Below are positions 1 through 7,643 of a stretch of 45,283 nt of DNA, piece after piece; within the stretch, counting starts at the first letter, position 1; each line of letters opens with the position of its first letter. A program made the translations under genes and the position numbers. Source of the stretch: an uncultured Holdemanella sp. (GTDB taxonomy: Bacteria; Bacillota_I; Bacilli_A; Erysipelotrichales; Erysipelotrichaceae); assembly GCA_900754615.1 (NCBI GenBank), contig CAAEDN010000044.1:1-45283 (forward strand), given 5' to 3'. The notes under the pieces are model-generated. The model worked only from the letters and a program-made list of their open reading frames with translations. It searched no databases and had not been told where the DNA came from.

Positions 1-2
1 TA

Positions 3-125
3 GTATATCCAATTATGTCTTTATATGATGGAACAAGAGGAAAGAGTACATTTATGAAATGGTTCTTCTATTGGTTTTATGTAGGACATTTAGTGTTATG
101 TGGATTGATTCGTGTAATGATGTAG
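3..125 (+). CDS. C-terminal end of a TraX-family membrane protein (partial)
   Basis: An open frame enters from the left edge and stops at 123-125. The visible 40 residues include LYDGTRGK followed by an aromatic membrane stretch with FFYWFYVGHL. This matches the end of TraX-like acyltransferases, where a Y-N/D-G-x-R-G motif precedes a last helix with a YPxHL-like motif. TraX was first described as the F-pilin acetylase, but chromosomal TraX homologues in Bacillota are common and of unknown substrate. Only the tail is visible, so the family call is moderate. The next gene starts 9 bases after the stop, so the two are probably co-transcribed. Confidence 0.6.
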   Translation, partial: VYPIMSLYDGTRGKSTFMKWFFYWFYVGHLVLCGLIRVMM

Positions 126-134
126 AGGTGTAAA

Positions 135-671
135 ATGAAAATATTAATTTATGGGATGGGTAACATTGGAAAGACAACAGTAGGTGAATTGTTGGCAGAA
201 AAGATAGGTTACGATTTTATCGATATGGATGCGAAAATCAAAGAAAAATATGGTACCATGCTTGGGTTTCAAGATGAATATAATGATCAATATGAACGTG
301 ATGAATTGCGAGCAGAAATGATTTCATCTTGGATCAAAGAAAAGAAAAATGTAGTCATTGCCCTAAGTCCTATTGCGTATTTGGATGCGTATGAAGATTT
401 CTTTGAAAATTCAGACATCATTTGTTTCGACTTAACAGATCGAGCCGAAAATATTTTTAAACGCTTGGAATTTACCGATGATAATGATAATCTTTTGCAC
501 ATTCCTCAATCGTATTTAAATAAGCATAAGGCGTATTATATACGTGAAATACAGGCGGATTTGGATTATTTCCATGGCTTGTATGCGACTAGAATGGATT
601 CGATTTTAATGGATGGTAAAAGCTTAGATAGAATTATCGATGATATCTGCAAGAAATATAAATTAGTCTAA
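135..671 (+). CDS. Shikimate-kinase-like P-loop kinase
   Basis: 178 residues. The N-terminus is a P-loop, GMGNIGKTTVGELLA (residues 7-21), followed by FIDMDAKI, which is the layout of shikimate kinase (P-loop, then a D-x-D substrate and Mg motif). The FRxxE substrate-binding motif of true AroK is not evident; the region reads FQDEYNDQYERDE. No other aromatic-pathway gene is nearby. The protein may therefore be a shikimate-kinase-fold enzyme with another substrate. Start chosen at the ATG with GAGGTG 7 bases upstream. It is followed by a TPP riboswitch that begins a new transcription unit. Confidence 0.6.
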   Translation: MKILIYGMGNIGKTTVGELLAEKIGYDFIDMDAKIKEKYGTMLGFQDEYNDQYERDELRAEMISSWIKEKKNVVIALSPIAYLDAYEDFFENSDIICFDLTDRAENIFKRLEFTDDNDNLLHIPQSYLNKHKAYYIREIQADLDYFHGLYATRMDSILMDGKSLDRIIDDICKKYKLV

Positions 672-709
672 GATTGTGATATAATCTATGGGCAAGTAAA
701 AACATACAT

Positions 710-776
710 GACAGGGGTGCAATTGCTGAGAAAAACCCTCATTACCTGATCTGGTTAATTCTAGCGTAGGGAGTCA
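710..776 (+). promoter_or_regulatory. TPP (thiamine pyrophosphate) riboswitch
   Basis: The hallmark THI-element sequences appear in order: ACAGGGGTGC at 711-720, CTGAGA at 725-730, ACCTGATCTGG at 744-754 and CTAGCGTAGGGAGT at 761-774. These form the pyrimidine-sensing and pyrophosphate-sensing arms. It lies directly upstream of a terminator hairpin and a thiXYZ-type operon, so thiamine pyrophosphate should switch transcription off. A TATAAT-like box (TATAATC) lies in 680-686. Confidence 0.96.
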
Positions 777-787
777 TATCGATTGAT

Positions 788-816
788 AGTGGCACTCTAG
801 GGTGCTATTTTATTTT
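788..816 (+). terminator. Riboswitch expression-platform terminator
   Basis: An 8-bp stem (788-795 with 802-809, two G-U pairs) closes a 6-base loop and runs into TTTTATTTT. It sits between the TPP aptamer and the ribosome binding site GGAAGGAGG of the permease gene, the usual place for a ligand-controlled attenuator. Confidence 0.8.
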
Positions 817-831
817 GGAAGGAGGCAATGA

Positions 832-1593
832 ATGAAGAAAAATCGTAGAATTGTCATGCCGTTGCTTGTATTTATTTTAGTGATTGGTGGCTGGGAACTA
901 TATGTACGTGTATTTGATATTTCACTTTATATATTGCCAAGTCCATCAAAAATCATTAGTGCTCTCATTGAAAATTTTGATATTCTGATGCAGCATTCAC
1001 TTGTTACATTAGAGGAATCTGTATTAGGTTTGTTGATTAGTACTTTCTTTGCGGTTTTGATCTCGATTGGTATGGATTTATCGAAAACATTTAAGACAAG
1101 TATTTATCCGTATTTGATTGTGACACAAACGGTTCCTATTATGGTTTTAGGCCCGTTGTTTTCAATTTGGTTTGGATTTGATTTATTGCCTAAAGTTTTG
1201 ATTGTCATATTTATGTGCTTTTTTCCGATAGCAATATCCTTTACAGATGCCTTATCGCAAGTGAGTGAAAAGGAAATCAATTTATTAAAAAGCTTTGGAG
1301 CTAATCTATTTCAAATCTATAAAATTGTAAAGATTCCTTCTGGAGCTATTGGCTTGTTTTCCGGATTAAAGGTAGCGGCAACCTATTGTGTGGGTGGAGC
1401 TATTGTAGGAGAGTGGCTTTCAAGTAGAGCAGGACTTGGTTATTATATGCTTCGAGTTAAGAATGGCTATATGCTAGATAAAGTTTTTGCGTGTGTACTG
1501 ATGATTATATTTTGGAGCATCCTTTTAAATGTAGGGGTGACATTGTTGGAAAAATTATTGTTTCCACATTTACGAAAAGGAGAAAGAAAATGA
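832..1593 (+). CDS. thiX: ABC transporter permease, thiamine-precursor (ThiX type)
   Basis: 253 residues, hydrophobic, with about six membrane segments and the BPD_transp_1 inner-membrane loop near residues 145-175 (ALSQVSEKEINLLKSFGA), which docks on the ATPase. The family carries nitrate, taurine or pyrimidine substrates. The TPP riboswitch directly upstream and the NMT1-like binding protein next door point to a thiamine pyrimidine precursor (HMP or its formylamino form). RBS GGAGG is 6-10 bases before ATG. The stop overlaps the next start as ATGA, so translation is coupled. Substrate assignment is by context. Confidence 0.88.
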   Translation: MKKNRRIVMPLLVFILVIGGWELYVRVFDISLYILPSPSKIISALIENFDILMQHSLVTLEESVLGLLISTFFAVLISIGMDLSKTFKTSIYPYLIVTQTVPIMVLGPLFSIWFGFDLLPKVLIVIFMCFFPIAISFTDALSQVSEKEINLLKSFGANLFQIYKIVKIPSGAIGLFSGLKVAATYCVGGAIVGEWLSSRAGLGYYMLRVKNGYMLDKVFACVLMIIFWSILLNVGVTLLEKLLFPHLRKGERK

Positions 1594-2588
1594 AATTTTT
1601 AAAAGCTATGTGTGCAGCGGCTGTTGCGTTAAGTTTAGTTGGCTGTGCTCAAACATCAAGTTCAGATGAAAATTTGACTAAGGTTACATTAATGTTGGAT
1701 TATACTCCAAACACAAACCACACTGGTTTTTATGTAGCTAAGAACAAAGGATATTATAAAGATGCTGGTTTAGATGTAGATATCATTGAACCAGGCGATA
1801 ATGCGACAACTTCAATGGTTGCAGCAGGAAAAGCAGATTTTGGTGTTTCTTATCAAGAAGATGTTACGTATGCTCTAACTAGTGAAGATCCTCTTCCAAT
1901 TAAAACAATTGCGACAATTATGCAACATAACACTTCTGGATTTGTTTCTTTGAAGAGTGCAAACATCAATTCTGTAAAGGATTTTGAAGGAAAAACATAT
2001 GCAGGATGGGGTGCTCCAAGTGAAGAAGCTGTAATTAAAGCGGTTATGAATGAGGCAGGAGCTGATTTTAATAAGTTAACGATTGTTGGGTCTGATGGAT
2101 CTGGTATTGCTGGTTTATCCGATGAAGTTGGAAAAAATAAAGTGAACCTTGGATGGGAGTTCTACGGATGGGCTATTATTAAAGCTATGCAAGATGGATA
2201 TGATGTAAATTATATGCCATTAGCGGATTTAGACAGTCGTTTGGATTACTATACTCCAGTTATCATTACAAACAATAAGATGATCAAAAAGAATTCGGAT
2301 ACAGTTAAGAAATTTATGGAAGCAACTAAAAGGGGTTATGAATATGCCATTGATCATCCAAATAAAGCAGCTGAAATCTTACATGATAATGCTTTAAAAG
2401 ATACAGATATGAAATTCCTTAAAGAAAGTCAAAAATATTTAAGCAGCCAATATGCTAAAGATGCAGATTCTTGGGGTGTAATGAAAGATTCTGTATGGAA
2501 CAATTATACAGATTTCATGTATGAAACAGGATTGATCAATAAAAAGATTGACGCGAAAGATCAATACACAAACGAGTTTGTGAAATAA
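1590..2588 (+). CDS. thiY: ABC transporter substrate-binding lipoprotein, ThiY/NMT1 family
   Basis: 332 residues from ATG 1590; this start gives a proper lipoprotein signal, with the lipobox LVGC at residues 16-19, and is preceded by AAGGAGAAAG. The mature protein opens with LDYTPNTNHTGFYVAKNKGYY, the signature of the NMT1/THI5-like pyrimidine-binding family, and has GKADFGVSY, also typical. It should bind a thiamine pyrimidine moiety outside the membrane and hand it to the permease. A longer open frame begins at 1491 but lies inside the permease gene and lacks the signal peptide at its N-terminus. Overlaps its neighbours on both sides (ATGA and TAATG). Confidence 0.9.
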   Translation: MKFLKAMCAAAVALSLVGCAQTSSSDENLTKVTLMLDYTPNTNHTGFYVAKNKGYYKDAGLDVDIIEPGDNATTSMVAAGKADFGVSYQEDVTYALTSEDPLPIKTIATIMQHNTSGFVSLKSANINSVKDFEGKTYAGWGAPSEEAVIKAVMNEAGADFNKLTIVGSDGSGIAGLSDEVGKNKVNLGWEFYGWAIIKAMQDGYDVNYMPLADLDSRLDYYTPVIITNNKMIKKNSDTVKKFMEATKRGYEYAIDHPNKAAEILHDNALKDTDMKFLKESQKYLSSQYAKDADSWGVMKDSVWNNYTDFMYETGLINKKIDAKDQYTNEFVK

Positions 2589-3322
2589 TGAAGTTAGAGG
2601 TTGAAAAACTAAATCTTGAATTTTCCGGAAAAGAAATATTGCATGATATTTCTTTTTCTGTTCAAGAAAGAGAATTTGTTTCGATTCTAGGACCTAGTGG
2701 CTGTGGAAAATCAACGATTTTAAATGTATTAGCTGGATTGCTTGGCAATTATTCTGGAAATGTATTTATGGATAATGAATCTATTCATGGGGTTAGCTCT
2801 CATTTTGCATATATGCCACAAAACGATTTATTACTTGAATGGAGAACGATTTTAGATAATGTTTGTTTATATGGGGAAATCAATCATGATAAATCCATTA
2901 AACAAAGAGCGTTAAAGGAATTTGATACTTTTGGTCTTTCTGGTTATGAAAATGCATATCCTTCTAGTCTTTCAGGAGGAATGCGACAAAGAGCAGCTTT
3001 TTTAAGAACATCATTGTGCAAAGCTGATATTCTTTTGTTAGATGAACCATTTGGAGCATTAGACGTAATTACTCGAAATGATATGCAAGATTGGTTGTTG
3101 GAATTAAGAGAGAATTATGATCGAACGACTTTATTGGTCACACATGATATAGATGAGGCCTTATATTTATCGGATCGCATTTTGATTTTGTCGAATAAGC
3201 CAAGTCATATTTTGCAGGAAATTGATTTATCTAAAGAAAATAAATCGAGAGATTGGTTATTTTCACAAAGTGATTTAAAAAAACAAATCTATGAATTGTT
3301 GAAGGGTGAGAATCATGCATGA
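2588..3322 (+). CDS. thiZ: ABC transporter ATPase (ThiZ type)
   Basis: 244 residues with all the ABC signatures: Walker A GPSGCGKST near residue 36, Q-loop MPQND near 77, signature LSGGMRQR near 126, Walker B ILLLDEPFGALD near 146 and the H-loop LLVTHDIDEAL near 182. Of the nitrate/taurine/HMP importer subfamily. The start overlaps the lipoprotein stop as TAATG, so permease, binding protein and ATPase form a single translationally coupled operon under the TPP riboswitch. The ATPase powers import on the cytoplasmic face. Confidence 0.9.
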   Translation: MKLEVEKLNLEFSGKEILHDISFSVQEREFVSILGPSGCGKSTILNVLAGLLGNYSGNVFMDNESIHGVSSHFAYMPQNDLLLEWRTILDNVCLYGEINHDKSIKQRALKEFDTFGLSGYENAYPSSLSGGMRQRAAFLRTSLCKADILLLDEPFGALDVITRNDMQDWLLELRENYDRTTLLVTHDIDEALYLSDRILILSNKPSHILQEIDLSKENKSRDWLFSQSDLKKQIYELLKGENHA

Positions 3323-3998
3323 TGCGCATTATCATTATTCAAAACAAATAATGGTGTTACAAAATGAATATGGAATTTCTGGTATTTGTAATGTAGCAAA
3401 TAAAAATGAACAAGCTATTATTGATGAAAATAAATTATTCTATTCTTGTGGTGTGCATCCTTGGAATGCAAGCTTAGATACATTAGAATCTATGCTTCCG
3501 TTATTAAAACAAGCACCTATTATTGGTGAAATTGGTATGGATAGTATATGGTGTGATGTGGATTTGCATATTCAAAAAGAAGTGTTTGAGAAACAGCTTC
3601 AGTTTGCGAAAGAGTGGAATAAGCCTGTCATTTTACATACAAAAGGACAGGAAAAAACAATACTGGATTTGATTCGCAAATATCCAAATACGTACATTGT
3701 ACATTGGTACGGATGTATGGATTATGTGAATGAATATGATGAAGTGGTATCTTATTTCACGATTGGGCCTTCGATTGGAAAAGAAGTGGAAGTAACTCGT
3801 TTGGTTGAACAAGTATCTATTGATAAATTACTTATGGAATCCGATGGTATTGAAGCTGTAAAGTGGGCTATTGATAGTGATAATTATGTAGCTGCTTTAC
3901 AAAATGAAATTGCGCAGGTTGCTAAGTTAAAGGATAAATCGCATTTTGAGGTTGAAAGAATTTTGGATCAAAACTTTTCGAAGTTAATAAAAAAATAG
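3315..3998 (+). CDS. TatD-like metal-dependent hydrolase
   Basis: 227 residues from ATG 3315 (GAAGGG 9 bases before); a GTG at 3306 is possible but has no better RBS. The protein starts MHDAHYHY, resembling the H-x-H metal site of TatD (usually D-x-H-x-H). It also has GVHPWN, GEIGMD, VILHTKGQ and MESDG, which match the other TatD metal-ligand blocks. TatD proteins are Mg-dependent DNases or related amidohydrolases. It overlaps the thiZ end by 8 bases, so it is under the TPP riboswitch; why a TatD protein should ride on this operon is unclear. Confidence 0.8.
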   Translation: MHDAHYHYSKQIMVLQNEYGISGICNVANKNEQAIIDENKLFYSCGVHPWNASLDTLESMLPLLKQAPIIGEIGMDSIWCDVDLHIQKEVFEKQLQFAKEWNKPVILHTKGQEKTILDLIRKYPNTYIVHWYGCMDYVNEYDEVVSYFTIGPSIGKEVEVTRLVEQVSIDKLLMESDGIEAVKWAIDSDNYVAALQNEIAQVAKLKDKSHFEVERILDQNFSKLIKK

Positions 3999-4015
3999 GA
4001 GAATTTCTTCTCCTA
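3988..4015 (-). terminator. Intrinsic terminator of the COG0523 gene
   Basis: On the minus strand an 8-bp perfect stem (4015-4008 with 4003-3996) with a 4-base loop is followed by seven T residues. It starts at the stop codon of the minus-strand gene and its T-run lies inside the end of the plus-strand TatD-like gene. Confidence 0.8.
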
Positions 4016-5137
4016 AGCAAGACAGTCATTGAACTGTCTTTTTATTTGTTCTTCATCCATATTCTTTCCAATAAAGACTAATTGATTGATTCGATCTCCA
4101 TACTCTTCATCCCAGTTTTGAGCCAATTGTGGATTGGCTTTTAATAAATCAATTTGATCTTGTTTAGGTGCCGAAGCAATCCATAAGGAATCTTCAGAAA
4201 GCGATTTTAATTGACCTGCTTGTTCAAATATGTAAGCTGAATCAGGTTGATTGTCAAACCATATATAGCCTTTGGTACGAATGACATTTGGATAGTTGTT
4301 TAATAGATTTGTGAATTTCTTTAAATCCAATGGTTTTCTTGTTTGCCATACAAAAGTAGAAATGCCATATTCCAAGGCTTCACCCTCATGCTCATGATGA
4401 TGTTCATGTTCTTCGATTTCGTGGATCCATCCAATGTTATTTTGCGCTTTTTCATAATCAAAGTTATGCGTATTTAAAAGCTCTTCTAAATTTACTTGGC
4501 CAAAGCTTGCCTCAATAATGCCGGCTTCTTTGCATAATTTACGGATTACAGCTTTGATTTCATTCTTTTCTTCTTCATTTACAGTTTCCGCTTTATTTAA
4601 AATGACGGTATTACAGAATTCTAATTGTTGCATCAATAAAGAGTCTAAAGAATCTTCATCTTCAACAGGTTCTAATAAGTGTTTACCACAATTGAATTCG
4701 TTTGATAATCTGGCGGCATCCGCTACACAGATGATATTGTCTAAGTGGAATAGTTCGGGTAATCCTCTTGAATAAAGTGTTTCGTTAGCTGCTGTAATTG
4801 TTTGTGCGATAGGGATGGGTTCACAAATGCCGCTCGCTTCGATAATAATATAGTCGAACTTATTGGATGAAGCTAAAGCAGATAACTGTTGTAATAAATC
4901 AAGCTTTAATGTGCAGCAAATACAGCCGTTTGTAAGCCCAACAACATCTGTATCTTCTTTTTGGATTTGTGCATTTTTATCAATTAATTTCTGATCAACA
5001 TTGATTTCACCAATATCATTGACGATAATAGCGACTTTATATCCTTCTTGATTCTTTAGAATGTGATTTAATAAAGTGGTTTTGCCAGCTCCTAAGTATC
5101 CGGTTAATAATAAAATAGGTATTGATTTTCTTTTCAT
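4013..5137 (-). CDS. COG0523 (CobW/YjiA family) metallochaperone GTPase
   Basis: 374 residues. G1 P-loop GYLGAGKTTLLNHIL at about residues 13-27, then the conserved metal-binding CxCC motif in GCICCTL near residue 73, the EASG block, and a C-terminal CobW_C domain (KGYIWFDN onward). Between the domains is a His-rich loop, HEIEEHEHHHEHEGE, near residues 239-252, which can bind Zn or another transition metal. Members insert or deliver Zn, Co, Ni or Fe. No metalloenzyme or Zur-regulated partner is adjacent, so the metal is not known. RBS AGGAGG lies just upstream. Convergent with the thi operon. Confidence 0.85.
   Translation of the reverse strand: MKRKSIPILLLTGYLGAGKTTLLNHILKNQEGYKVAIIVNDIGEINVDQKLIDKNAQIQKEDTDVVGLTNGCICCTLKLDLLQQLSALASSNKFDYIIIEASGICEPIPIAQTITAANETLYSRGLPELFHLDNIICVADAARLSNEFNCGKHLLEPVEDEDSLDSLLMQQLEFCNTVILNKAETVNEEEKNEIKAVIRKLCKEAGIIEASFGQVNLEELLNTHNFDYEKAQNNIGWIHEIEEHEHHHEHEGEALEYGISTFVWQTRKPLDLKKFTNLLNNYPNVIRTKGYIWFDNQPDSAYIFEQAGQLKSLSEDSLWIASAPKQDQIDLLKANPQLAQNWDEEYGDRINQLVFIGKNMDEEQIKRQFNDCLA
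4019..4048 (+). terminator. Intrinsic terminator of the thi operon, inside a convergent gene
   Basis: An 8-bp perfect stem AAGACAGT/ACTGTCTT (4019-4026 with 4033-4040), 6-base loop, then TTTATTT. It is encoded within the last codons of the opposite-strand COG0523 gene. Confidence 0.8.
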
Positions 5138-5193
5138 TTTTAAAACCTCCTTTACTTATTGTATAATATTTGCGATAAAAAGGAGTAGATTTT

Positions 5194-6210
5194 ATGACAA
5201 TTTTATATACATCCTTCCATATATTGGATTTAGATAATGATATGGTGCAAAGAAAAGAGATGCCAGAAGAGTTTCAAAACTTTGTGAAAGAATATATAGA
5301 ATATGCGAATTCAAATGAAAAAAATAAATTTTATACCATTCATGACGAGCAAACACAGGTTGTTTCATGTATTCGCCAAATGGCTTTAAATCAAGATAAG
5401 TGTGATGTGCTTTCGGATAGTATTGCAGATAAATTGTTGTCGAGTGAAAAAATAGCACAAGCTAAAATTTATCGTATGGGGTCAAATGTGAAAAAGGGAA
5501 GTCTGATTCAGACTTTAATTCAAAATAGTAGTGATGAATTCTTATATATAGTTGCTAAAGTGGAACATTCAAAATGGTATGATGGGAATGATTTATCACG
5601 CAAGTATGGTTTTTCGGGGGACAAGAAATCATTGTGGAAGTCGGCTGTATTTTCTATGTATGAAATTAATTCGCACATTGTATTTAAAGATATAAAAGTA
5701 TATTCGGATACAATGGCTAAATATTGGACGGTTTCTTTTTTAGAGTTGGAAGAAGCTAGAGATGACGCTAAAAATACGTATTCTGCATTTAAAGCGGTTG
5801 ATAATGAATTAAAAAGTGCGATAGAACCAGTTTCAAGAAAAGATTATGTGAAGTTATCGAGTGAATTACAAAATGTAATGAATACACCTCAACAATTGAA
5901 TTATAGTCAATGTATTGATAATTTAATTGATTCTTATTCATTTAGTGAAGAAGAAATTGAAAAGGATGTAATCAAAGATTGTTTGATGGCACTTCCTGAA
6001 CGAAAAAATTTTGATACGGAGTTTAAGGTGGTACCAGAAAGTTTAAATAATAAGCGAACAAAAAAATTCCAGCTTTCACAAGGAATTGAATTAACGATTC
6101 GTTCAGATGCATTAGAATATCCAAATAAAATTGTATCAACTGTTGTGGATGGAAAGCGTGTGATTCAAATTGTTTGTGAAGATGATGATACATATGAGGC
6201 TTTTGCTTAA
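5194..6210 (+). CDS. Putative nucleoid-associated protein, NA37-like
   Basis: 338 residues, soluble, acidic-basic mixed. Features that recall the NA37 (YejK/NdpA) family are the YIVAKVEHSKW block near residue 125, the KYWTVSFLELEEARDD region near 187, and a C-terminal FQLSQGIELTIRSDAL...KRVIQIVCEDD stretch like the conserved end of NA37 proteins. I have not aligned it, so the family call is tentative. NA37 proteins bind the nucleoid, and relatives occur in defence or mobile contexts. RBS AAAAAGGAG; a TATAAT at 5162-5167 is a candidate -10 element. It stands alone, divergent from the COG0523 gene. Confidence 0.5.
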   Translation: MTILYTSFHILDLDNDMVQRKEMPEEFQNFVKEYIEYANSNEKNKFYTIHDEQTQVVSCIRQMALNQDKCDVLSDSIADKLLSSEKIAQAKIYRMGSNVKKGSLIQTLIQNSSDEFLYIVAKVEHSKWYDGNDLSRKYGFSGDKKSLWKSAVFSMYEINSHIVFKDIKVYSDTMAKYWTVSFLELEEARDDAKNTYSAFKAVDNELKSAIEPVSRKDYVKLSSELQNVMNTPQQLNYSQCIDNLIDSYSFSEEEIEKDVIKDCLMALPERKNFDTEFKVVPESLNNKRTKKFQLSQGIELTIRSDALEYPNKIVSTVVDGKRVIQIVCEDDDTYEAFA

Positions 6211-6290
6211 AATAGTCTGAAAGAATTCAATTTGTATAAATTCAAAAATAGTGGTTTAATTAAGTCATTATTTAAAAGGGGGTATCACAA

Positions 6291-6569
6291 ATGAAGAATA
6301 AAAATGGATTAACAATTTTGTTATATGTCTTTGCCATTTTATCTTTGGCTTATACATGTTATGCAGGTCTGCAGGCATATAATACTTTTGTTTCATATTA
6401 CAGTACAAACCTAAATGTATTGAACTTGGTTATGTATATGATTTCAACATGTTATCAATCTTTGTGCTTTAGTGTGCTTTTTTATGCCTTAGGCGTATTT
6501 AGTGAGACTTTTAAAAAGTCGGAAGTGACAAAAAAAATTGAAGTTAAAGAAGAGAATGAAGAGAAATAG
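6291..6569 (+). CDS. Small two-helix membrane protein, function unknown
   Basis: 92 residues with two hydrophobic segments (about 8-28 and 42-70) and a charged, Lys/Glu-rich tail (KKSEVTKKIEVKEENEEK) predicted to lie in the cytoplasm. A strong ribosome binding site, AAAAGGGGG, lies about 10 bases before ATG, supporting expression. The 80-base upstream gap is AT-rich. I do not recognise a family. It is followed within 40 bases by the azlC remnant, but a run of T residues between them (6580-6592) may end the transcript. Confidence 0.7.
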   Translation: MKNKNGLTILLYVFAILSLAYTCYAGLQAYNTFVSYYSTNLNVLNLVMYMISTCYQSLCFSVLFYALGVFSETFKKSEVTKKIEVKEENEEK

Positions 6570-6604
6570 TGTTTATACTGTTTCTTTTTTTTTAGAGGAT
6601 GATT

Positions 6605-7288
6605 ATGAAGAAAGATTTTATTGAGGGAGCCAAAGCTGCAATCCCAATTGTTTTAGGCTATATTCCAGTTGGCATAGCGTATGGAATGATGGCAAAAGCT
6701 ACGGGCTCACATTTTTTAAGGCGTTGAGTTTTTCCTTGTTTGTGTATACTGGTGCTGGACAGATGGCTGCAGTGACGATGTTAGCTCAAAATACGGCCTA
6801 TATTACGATTGTATTTACAGTTTTCATTTTAAATTTGCGTCATATTATTATGAGTACGTGTATTATGGAAAAGATGGAAAAAACAAGCCTACCCATGCGT
6901 TTACTGTTGTCTTTTGGTATTACGGATGAAGTGTTTGCGATGAGTATGACCGATAAGAAAATTAATAAGTTAACACCAGCTTTTTGCAGGTCTAGCCTTG
7001 TTTTCATATTTTTCATGGAATGTAGGTTCTGCCTTAGGCATATTATTTTCAAGTATATTGCCGAGCATTGTATCTAAAAGTCTAGGGGTTTCTTTATATG
7101 CGATGTTTATTGGCTTGTTGGTGCCAAACATGAAGAAATCCATTCGTTTATTATATGTGGTGGGTTTGACAATGCTTGTAAATTGGGGGCTAAATCAATT
7201 TTTATCCAGTTCATTATCCATATTGATATCCACGTTTGGTTGTGCATTGATTGGAATGTGTTTCATTTCTAGAAAGGATTTACAATGA
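6605..7288 (+). pseudogene. azlC: azlC-like branched-chain amino-acid exporter subunit, two frameshifts
   Basis: The 5' part (MKKDFIEGAKAAIPIVLGYI..., from ATG 6605) is an AzlC N-terminus, but it hits a stop at about 6725. The AzlC sequence continues in another frame from about 6709 (FSLFVYTGAGQMAAVTML), after what looks like loss of one base near 6704-6708. It then returns to the first frame near 6981-6987 (GLALFSYFSWNVGSALG), where one T is gained or two lost in a T-run. The three pieces make a full-length protein of about 227 residues. The last codon overlaps the azlD start as ATGA. Either a decayed gene or base-calling error in homopolymers. Confidence 0.82.
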
Positions 7289-7584
7289 AATTTGTTGTAT
7301 TGATTATCTTTCTTTGTTTATCGACATATATACCAAGAATGATACCTGCATTGTTTATGGATAAAATTCAGGTATCAGGTAGATTTGCTACTTTCTTGCA
7401 GTTAATTCCATATACGACGATGGCTTCACTTGTTTTTCCGGCAATATTATATGTTGATGACAATATGTGGGTTGGTATTATTGCAGGTAGTGTTGCGGCA
7501 ATTGCTGCATTGAAAAAATTACCAATTATTGGCGTAGTATTATTGAGTGTAATAACGTGTTTGTTGTTATATTTAGTTTCATGA
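7285..7584 (+). CDS. azlD: AzlD-family branched-chain amino-acid transport protein
   Basis: 99 residues with about four short membrane segments and the AzlD layout: N-terminal YIPRMIPALFM, then a central FLQLIPYTTMASLVFPAIL. AzlD pairs with the larger AzlC to export branched-chain amino acids (and azaleucine in Bacillus). Its start overlaps the azlC stop, so translation is normally coupled. Because azlC upstream is frameshifted, AzlD may be unpartnered and poorly translated, although its own reading frame is clean. Confidence 0.82.
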   Translation: MKFVVLIIFLCLSTYIPRMIPALFMDKIQVSGRFATFLQLIPYTTMASLVFPAILYVDDNMWVGIIAGSVAAIAALKKLPIIGVVLLSVITCLLLYLVS

Positions 7585-7608
7585 AAATGTAAAATATTTA
7601 CAATCGTA

Positions 7609-7637
7609 TTGAAAACACTTGTAAATGATGGTATAAT
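7609..7637 (+). promoter_or_regulatory. Sigma-A type promoter of the structured RNA
   Basis: TTGAAA at 7609-7614 and a perfect TATAAT at 7632-7637 are separated by exactly 17 bases. The predicted transcription start is near 7644, which is where the paired structure of the following RNA begins. Confidence 0.8.
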
Positions 7638-7643
7638 TTATTT

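Noticed and set aside
135..671. Calling the gene a true aroK
   Set aside because: The P-loop and D-x-D fit, but the substrate-binding FRxxE motif is not seen and there are no aromatic-pathway neighbours, so only a family-level name is given.
5192..5458. Minus-strand open frame of 88 codons over the start of the NA37-like gene
   Set aside because: Antisense to a better frame with a good ribosome binding site; its residue make-up looks random.
6724..7077. An independent 117-residue gene starting at the TTG at 6724
   Set aside because: It is the middle, frame-shifted part of azlC. Its sequence joins naturally with the pieces before and after it, and its last 35 residues are out of frame.
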